Of a DNA stretch of 64,000 nucleotides, positions 59,373 through 64,000 are shown piece by piece. Origin of the DNA: Acidobacteriota bacterium. Its GTDB lineage: Bacteria; Acidobacteriota; Terriglobia; Acidiferrales; UBA7541. The first letter of the stretch is position 1. Each line of letters starts with the position of its first letter. The position numbers and the translations under genes are program-made. The stretch is from assembly GCA_016201285.1 (NCBI GenBank), contig JACQDE010000079.1, forward strand, positions 1 to 64,000. Reading direction: 5' to 3'. The notes under the pieces are model-generated. The model saw nothing but the letters and a program-made list of their open reading frames with translations, made no database searches and was not told where the DNA came from.

Positions 59373-59747
59373 CTATGCCCGGGGAGCGGAGTTCTCCGGC
59401 TCTAACACCTGGCGAATCTCGGTCTCGCCCTCCCAGCCCGGCCAGTGTTTCTTGTGAAGTTCCATGAAGCGCAGCGTCGCTTCGATCGCCTCTTCCTTCG
59501 TTTTCAACTCAAACATCGCGAACCCGCCGACAACCTCTTTGGCTTCGGTGAAAGGTCCGTCGATCACGGTGACCTGCCCCCGGGAAAGCCGGACGCGGGC
59601 GCCAAGCGTAGTTGGCCCGAACATACCGTTCCCGACCATCGTGCCGGCTTTCGTGGCTTCTTCGCTGAGCTTCGCCACGGCTTCCATGAACTGCTTAGGC
59701 GGAGGGCCCGAGTTCTCGGCGACCTTGACCATCATCATGAATCGCAT
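59373..59747 (-). CDS. YciI-family (DGPF-type) protein
   Basis: The 124-residue protein is a compact ferredoxin-like fold of the YCII/DGPF group: R-F-M-M-M-V-K near 2-8, V-T-V-I-D-G-P-F-T-E-A-K-E near 59-71, G-G-F-A-M-F-E-L near 74-81 and E-I-R-Q-V at the end. Members are often near ECF sigma factors and DinB or SRPBCC genes, as here. The histidine of the classical YciI H-D pair is not evident, so enzymatic activity is uncertain. AAAAGGAG is 8 bases before the ATG. Confidence 0.88.
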   Translation of the reverse strand: MRFMMMVKVAENSGPPPKQFMEAVAKLSEEATKAGTMVGNGMFGPTTLGARVRLSRGQVTVIDGPFTEAKEVVGGFAMFELKTKEEAIEATLRFMELHKKHWPGWEGETEIRQVLEPENSAPRA

Positions 59748-59823
59748 CGTTAAATCTCCTTTTAGTTTTGGGTTGGGAGTTGGGCTTTCCGAACAGTTTC
59801 AACCGGCGGAACCCAGCCTCCAT

Positions 59824-59998
59824 TTATATGTCGAACGAAGCCCCGCGAAATCGGCATCTCGGCCGAAACAGCACCGGCCGGTCCAGCTGCACTTCGATGC
59901 GCGCGCCTTCGCGCATCTCGAGCTCGCGTCCGCCGCGCGCCGCGCCAATCAGCGCCCCGGCGGTGCCTCCCGTGGCCGCGCCGATGGCGGGGTTTCTC
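59824..59998 (-). pseudogene. Glycine-zipper protein C-terminal remnant
   Basis: In one frame the sequence reads A-I-G-A-A-T-G-G-T-A-G-A-L-I-G-A-A-R-G-G-R then E-M-R-E-G-A-R-I-E-V-Q-L-D-R-P-V. This is a glycine-zipper helix and the usual following strand of small envelope proteins, but the N-terminal part and signal peptide are missing. The frame joins the 3' end of the DinB gene directly, so it is a truncated leftover at a rearrangement point. Confidence 0.55.
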
Positions 59999-60493
59999 TT
60001 AGAAACCCTTCTCGTCCGCCGACGGCCCATACAGCGCCGGCACCGGAACGTTGAGTTGTCGCAGGTACATCGTCAACTGTGCGCGATGGTGAAGAATGTG
60101 GTTGAAACACATAATCCGCAGTGCGTCATACCGAGGCATGGAAAAAATCACCTTGCCCTTCTCCTTCAGTGTCCAAATCTGATGAAGCTGCTCATCTGTG
60201 ACGCCCGCCAGCGCGTCGCGCGCTTCCTGGCGAAGCTTTTCAAATGTGTCCAAGAGGTCCGCGCGTTTCTCGACCCTGGGAATATTGACACCCACAATCT
60301 CCAGCTCCGGCATCTTGATCACAACGGTCGTGAATCCCGGCAAAACCGCGACGTGTCCGGCCATCCAGCCCAACGATCCAGACTTCTCGTGCGGTTTCCA
60401 ATCCCATTGGTCTGCAGGAACACGCTCTAGCGTTTTCCGGGTATTGGACATCTCGTGGTCGAATTCACGGGTCAGCAGTTCATTGATTGGCAT
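59999..60493 (-). CDS. DinB-like (YfiT/DUF664) protein
   Basis: The 164-residue four-helix protein carries the three metal-binding histidines expected of the DinB group: H47 in M-A-G-H-V-A, then H131 and H135 in N-H-I-L-H-H-R (three His adjacent), with R-E-F-D-H-E near 9-14. These are metal-dependent thiol or sugar-transfer enzymes; the substrate is unknown. It is divergent from an HxlR regulator 94 bases away, so that regulator may control it. The 3' end abuts the glycine-zipper remnant. Confidence 0.85.
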   Translation of the reverse strand: MPINELLTREFDHEMSNTRKTLERVPADQWDWKPHEKSGSLGWMAGHVAVLPGFTTVVIKMPELEIVGVNIPRVEKRADLLDTFEKLRQEARDALAGVTDEQLHQIWTLKEKGKVIFSMPRYDALRIMCFNHILHHRAQLTMYLRQLNVPVPALYGPSADEKGF

Positions 60494-60548
60494 GGAAGCC
60501 CTCCGAAGGTGAGATCACTTGCATAACGAAAGTCAGTATGCCCATCTT

Positions 60549-60565
60549 ACTTGTGAAATGCAAGT
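60549..60565. promoter_or_regulatory. Inverted repeat ACTTG-N7-CAAGT between DinB-like and HxlR genes
   Basis: A 5-bp inverted repeat in the short divergent gap, followed by TAGACT (60576-60581), a possible -10 for the HxlR gene. It is a candidate operator for the regulator itself. Confidence 0.4.
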
Positions 60566-60587
60566 GCAGACATGCTAGACTGAACAT

Positions 60588-61025
60588 ATGCGGAAGAGGA
60601 AGCCGAGCCCTAAGCGGCGGTCAGGGTGCCCGCTGAATGCTTCCGTGGAGATGCTGGGCGATCGCTGGTCGCTGTTGATCCTCCGCGACATGATGCTGCG
60701 GGGATTCCGGACGTACAAGGAATTCCTGAAGTCCCATGAAGGAATCGCGACGAACATATTGGCAGATCGTCTGCGGAAACTGGAAGCTCATGGAATCATT
60801 ACCACGAAACGAGACCCGGCGGATGGACGAAAGCTAATTTACTTGCTCACCGCGAAAGGAATTGACCTTGCACCGGTGCTCACGGAAATGGTGCTCTGGG
60901 CAGCCCGGCACGAAGAAACCGGCAATCAAGCGCTTGTCCGGCAAATCCAAAACGACAAGGAGCAATTTCTGGCTGCCGTGCGACAACGATGGGCCGAAAA
61001 GACAATCCGTTCGACGGCTAACTAA
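60588..61025 (+). CDS. HxlR-family transcriptional regulator
   Basis: The 145-residue winged-helix protein has the family signature C14-P-L and M-L-G-D-R-W-S-L-L-I-L-R-D near 22-34, E-G-I-A-T-N-I-L-A-D-R-L near 51-62, and a wing K-R-D-P-A-D-G-R-K. Cys14 corresponds to the redox-sensing cysteine in relatives such as HypR and YodB. A basic N-terminal arm (K-R-K-P-S-P-K-R-R) precedes it. It probably senses electrophile or oxidant stress and controls the divergent DinB-like gene. Confidence 0.9.
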   Translation: MRKRKPSPKRRSGCPLNASVEMLGDRWSLLILRDMMLRGFRTYKEFLKSHEGIATNILADRLRKLEAHGIITTKRDPADGRKLIYLLTAKGIDLAPVLTEMVLWAARHEETGNQALVRQIQNDKEQFLAAVRQRWAEKTIRSTAN

Positions 61026-61170
61026 GTCCGAGTGGAACGCCGCGTGAGGCGTTCCGCGTGATCGAATCGGCCGCGGCGCATCGATGATCGCATGAGGACG
61101 AGCTCGGGCTCCGCCGATGTCGTCGCCATTGCCACGCTGCTACTTCTTGCGTCCATGCCTCTTCTCCTCC

Positions 61171-62655
61171 TCATGCCTTCGCCAGATAGTCGGCGAGCTG
61201 ATCCAAGGTTCCGGTAAAGCCCTGCTGCATGGATTTGTGCCCGTCCTCGAAGGTCTTGCGCTCCAACTCGGTCGCATTGATCGGGATGCCCGTAATGGTG
61301 ACCGTCGTCTTGCCTTGATGCTCGGCGAAGGTCAGCACATTCAGCACTTCGAGCGGCCAGTTGGGGGCAAGTGGGTGACGAGTCAGACCACCCGCTTCAT
61401 CCGAAAAGGAAACGGTGAAGACAAGCCGTTCCGGAGCGACGATCTCGCGATAAACAAACTTGCCCCACATTTCTTGGCCGGTCGGTGCGCGCATACCGTA
61501 GTGAAACGCGCCACCGGGGCGGAGATTGAGCTTACCGACCAGCATCGTGAAGCCTTTGGGTCCCCACCATTTTGCCAGGCGCTCAGACTCGGTCCACGCC
61601 TTCCACACGAGCTCACGCGGCGCATCGAAGACGCGCGTGATGACGAACTCACTGTCAGCGGCAGACATCTTCGCCAAATGCTCCGCCAAGCGTTCAAGAG
61701 TCTGTTTCCCGCCCTCGATGGCCCCATACTCCTTGACCACCTTGTCGCGGTCCGCCGCCGACGGGAAGACCATGCGTATGGTGACCTTGGTCTTATCACC
61801 TTGCGCGTCGAAGGTCCACGTCGCCTCAAAATGCGCGCCGGGACCGCCCTTTTTGCCCCCGCCATGGGAATAAACGATACGTTCCGGTTTCACGACCTCG
61901 GTAAAGACGCTCTTGTTGGGATAGTCGGTTCCGTCCGGGCCGCGCATGATGTGTCGCCAGACACCACCCGGCCTCACGTCCATCTCTTGAATCGTGGTCG
62001 TGAAGCCGCGTGGCCCCCACCAATGCACCACGTGTTTCGGGTCGGTCCACGCCTCCCACACGAGCTTCCGCGGCGCATCGAAGACGCGCGTGATGACGAT
62101 CTCTCGGTCGGCGGTGTCCTCGGTGGGATCGCTCTTTCTTTCGGTCATGGTTTTTCTCATTCCTAGAGCCTTCGCCACATAGGCCTCGAGGCGCTCAAGG
62201 CTTTGTGTCCAGCCTGCTTCCATCCCGGCGAGATACGGGGCGGCCTTGGCGGTCCTTTTGACGACGCGCGCCTGCAACGTCTGTGTGGTCTTGCCACCTT
62301 GCTCGGCGAAGGTCACGGTGTGGAGCACTTCAAAGAGCGGATGGCCCTTTTCGTCCAGCGCAGCGCTGGTAAAGACGAGCCGTTCGGGCTCGACGATCTC
62401 CTGATAAACGCCCGTCATCGGATAAACGGTGCCGTCGGGTGCGCGCATGTGAATGAGAATGGCGCCACCGGACCGCACTTCCAACTCGCAGACCGGGTTC
62501 GTAAACCCATCGGGACCCCACCACTGTGCAACGTGCTTTGGATCGGTCCAGGCCTCCCACACGAGCTCGCGCGGCGCATCGAAGACGCGCGTGATGACGA
62601 GCTCCCGCTCGGCGGCGTTCGAGGCGGCGCTAGTTCTTGCGTTGCTGGCGGTCAT
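61171..62655 (-). CDS. Triple SRPBCC (AHSA1-type) domain fusion protein
   Basis: The 494-residue protein holds three tandem SRPBCC domains, starting at about residues 18, 177 and 332. Each opens V-I-T-R-V-F-D-A-P-R and contains W-W-G-P plus a P-E-R-L/I-V strand. They probably bind hydrophobic ligands or chaperone proteins, but no ligand is known. Family members normally have one domain (about 140-160 residues). The second and third domains are preceded by M-T-E-R-K and M-S-A-A-D, so they look like former separate genes fused by loss of stop codons. It overlaps the ArsR gene upstream by 26 bases, an arrangement typical of ArsR-AHSA1 units. Confidence 0.88.
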   Translation of the reverse strand: MTASNARTSAASNAAERELVITRVFDAPRELVWEAWTDPKHVAQWWGPDGFTNPVCELEVRSGGAILIHMRAPDGTVYPMTGVYQEIVEPERLVFTSAALDEKGHPLFEVLHTVTFAEQGGKTTQTLQARVVKRTAKAAPYLAGMEAGWTQSLERLEAYVAKALGMRKTMTERKSDPTEDTADREIVITRVFDAPRKLVWEAWTDPKHVVHWWGPRGFTTTIQEMDVRPGGVWRHIMRGPDGTDYPNKSVFTEVVKPERIVYSHGGGKKGGPGAHFEATWTFDAQGDKTKVTIRMVFPSAADRDKVVKEYGAIEGGKQTLERLAEHLAKMSAADSEFVITRVFDAPRELVWKAWTESERLAKWWGPKGFTMLVGKLNLRPGGAFHYGMRAPTGQEMWGKFVYREIVAPERLVFTVSFSDEAGGLTRHPLAPNWPLEVLNVLTFAEHQGKTTVTITGIPINATELERKTFEDGHKSMQQGFTGTLDQLADYLAKA

Positions 62656-62989
62656 GCTTCTTCTCCTTTTTTTTCAACTCGTGCAGATAGTCATCTAAAC
62701 GATCGAAGCTCTGCTCCCAGAAACGGCGATAGTGCTCCACCCAGTCGGCGACGTCCTTGAACGGAGCCGGGCTCAACGTGCAGACATGGCAGCGACCCTC
62801 GCGCCGCTTCTCGACGAGGCGCGCCCGCTCCAGATAGGCGAGGTGCTTGGAGACGGCCTGCTGCGAGATGCGGAACGGACCGGCCAACTCGCCGACGGTC
62901 GCCGGTCCGTGGGCCAGTCGCCCTAGGATCGACCGGCGCGTCGGGTCGGCCAAGGCCCCCAGCGTCGTGCTCAATATATCCACAACCAA
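62630..62989 (-). CDS. ArsR-family transcriptional regulator
   Basis: From a TTG start (M-V-V-D-I-L-S-T-T) the protein has 119 residues; a GTG 6 bases later is the alternative. The winged helix reads A-L-A-D-P-T-R-R-S-I-L near 11-21, then R-I-S-Q-Q-A-V-S-K-H-L-A-Y-L (about 39-52) as the recognition helix, and wing V-E-K-R-R-E-G-R. No metal-site Cys-x-Cys typical of ArsR/SmtB is seen. Such regulators in front of SRPBCC genes usually repress their own unit. The frame extends upstream, but family homology begins here. Confidence 0.88.
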   Translation of the reverse strand: MVVDILSTTLGALADPTRRSILGRLAHGPATVGELAGPFRISQQAVSKHLAYLERARLVEKRREGRCHVCTLSPAPFKDVADWVEHYRRFWEQSFDRLDDYLHELKKKEKKHDRQQRKN

Positions 62990-62997
62990 ATAGTTGT
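62982..62997. promoter_or_regulatory. Palindrome ACAAC-N6-GTTGT at the ArsR start
   Basis: An inverted repeat covering the start codons of the ArsR gene. The site, at the start of an ArsR-SRPBCC unit, suits an autoregulatory operator; arms are short (5 bp). Confidence 0.4.
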
Positions 62998-63100
62998 ATA
63001 TCCCGGTCCGGAAGTCAAGCGAATTCCCCTGCCCCTCACCACCGGCGTTTCGCGCCCGACTCTGGTACATGGAACGGCGCGCAACACATTCCTTGATCAA

Positions 63101-63329
63101 GCCGAACTATCAGTTCTAGCCCTGAGCCTTCTCATTTGATATCTGTTTGGTGTCTGTTTCTGGAGAGCACGAGCGAGGCTTTCAGGAATTTGCAAGACCT
63201 GATAGACCGGTGCTGACCCGGTGTTTGTCTGTCAGTTAGAAACCATCTGCCGTCACGTCAGAGAGATGCGAATCCGGCCGAGAGTGAACCCAGGCCTCTC
63301 AGCCAATTTTCACTCCCCACGGACATAAC
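63101..63329. other. Intergenic stretch with partial tRNA-like repeat
   Basis: No gene is seen. It includes CCAGGCCTCTCAGCCAA (63290-63306), which matches the 3' end of tRNA-Gln (59001-59017) in 16 of 17 bases and is in the same orientation. The rest, with GTGTTTGTCTGTCAG and AT-richer patches, shows no recognisable signal. Confidence 0.6.
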
Positions 63330-63896
63330 CTACTTCTGCGCCCGACTCGATTCCGCACTCTGTTCCGCGGCGGTGCGCCCGATTCGTCGCAACAGCAGAG
63401 CGAAGCTCAGAGAGATGCACCAATACAGGATGTGCTCAAGCGTGCCGAACACAAGAACAGAAGCCCTGCTGACGCCCTGCAGGATCGGCACCTTGGCCAG
63501 TACCCCCAGCCCATAAATGGCAATCGAATGCGCGGGGAGAGAAAGCAGCACGCCCAGCAACGGGAAAGTCGCCGCCGGACGGCCGGGCAAGCGGAGCGCC
63601 AGCCACCAGAAGGTCGCTGCGAATATACCGAAGAAGAAGCCAAGGAATGGCGCCAGCCAGCGCGCCCAACTCGGAAAGACGTAGCTGGACCAGACGTTCC
63701 AGTAGGCCCACAGCGCGCCCATCCACAGTACGCTCCACACGATTGTGGCAGAAGCCGCCAGGGGCCAGCGGAGCTGCTGGAATCGAGCGGGATGGATACG
63801 CTGTGCCAGGAAAACGAGGAAGCTAAAGTCCACAATGATGAGGACAACCGCGCTCCACCAGAACGTTTCCGAAGTCAGTCGAAGCTGAAAGGGCAT
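63330..63896 (-). CDS. Hypothetical polytopic membrane protein
   Basis: The 188-residue protein has five to six transmembrane helices (about 13-33, 45-68, 78-102, 108-130, 145-168) and no known motif. Trp and Phe are frequent at the membrane edges. It has no close partner in the window; the nearest gene is the ArsR regulator, across the tRNA-like repeat. Function unknown. Confidence 0.7.
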   Translation of the reverse strand: MPFQLRLTSETFWWSAVVLIIVDFSFLVFLAQRIHPARFQQLRWPLAASATIVWSVLWMGALWAYWNVWSSYVFPSWARWLAPFLGFFFGIFAATFWWLALRLPGRPAATFPLLGVLLSLPAHSIAIYGLGVLAKVPILQGVSRASVLVFGTLEHILYWCISLSFALLLRRIGRTAAEQSAESSRAQK

Positions 63897-64000
63897 CGAA
63901 GGGGAATCCTTTGAGGGGCAGCAAGCGACAGGCTCGTGCGATTCACCCCCAAGCGAGCGAGACTCACCCCGTTGGGGCGGGCAATTTGCTTGCCAAGCCG

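Noticed and set aside
1-64000. CRISPR array, prophage, plasmid origin, rRNA operon
   Set aside because: No regularly spaced direct repeats, phage structural genes, replication genes or rRNA sequences were seen. The repeats present are palindromic and irregularly spaced.

Overview
This is about 64 kb of GC-rich chromosome, most likely from an Acidobacteriota bacterium. The evidence is a VWFA-related protein of the acidobacterial type (TIGR03436-like), a small Cys-rich zinc-finger protein of a kind common in that phylum, hopanoid-modification genes, high GC with G/C-biased third codon positions, and many dispersed palindromic repeats between genes. No phage, plasmid or CRISPR locus is visible. 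Functions come from reading motifs by eye; no database search was possible.

Layout. 0-0.5 kb: right end of an IS3-type element inserted into an outer-membrane beta-barrel gene (MtrB/PioB-like). 0.5-5 kb: a globin-coupled histidine kinase with a receiver protein, then an NtrB/NtrC-like pair with an unusual sigma-54 contact loop. 5-8.2 kb: repeat-rich, lower-GC accessory stretch with two hypothetical genes and a very good sigma-70 promoter. 8.2-17.6 kb: hemerythrin, TPR, YwiC-like, GNAT and second hemerythrin genes, pyruvate:ferredoxin oxidoreductase, a tandem universal stress protein and tRNA-Glu. 17.6-33 kb: housekeeping genes (zinc ribbon, QueF, coiled-coil membrane protein, VWFA protein, Lon-like protease, MFS, class V aminotransferase, transketolase, fatty-acid desaturase, PpiD-like chaperone). 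33.4-33.8 kb: an RHS remnant. 33.9-43.4 kb: two SpoIIE/PP2C phosphatases (FHA-GAF and GAF types), then two ABC-2 exporter operons, one with a frameshifted permease. 43.6-44.4 kb: a broken DUF433 gene and a BrnT/BrnA toxin-antitoxin pair. 44.6-53.6 kb: MFS, receiver, and the adaptor, MacB permease and TolC parts of an efflux system, interrupted by two tandem paralogous multi-TM proteins. 53.8-58.8 kb: an FGE-like protein, then hpnJ, two small SMR/EamA transporters and hpnI. 58.9-63.3 kb: tRNA-Gln followed by a module of small stress/regulatory genes and gene debris, ending near an imperfect copy of the tRNA 3' end.

How they work together. The sensory genes (globin kinase, NtrC pair, phosphatases, receivers) and the oxygen-related genes (hemerythrins, PFOR, Usp) suggest a soil bacterium facing changing oxygen. 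The envelope genes (hopanoid, desaturase, exporters, TolC system) suggest active membrane remodelling. The most interesting loci are the hpnJ-SMR-SMR-hpnI operon, the efflux operon split by the tandem membrane paralogs, the three-domain SRPBCC fusion with its decayed sister copy, and palindromic repeats that have entered a coding sequence.
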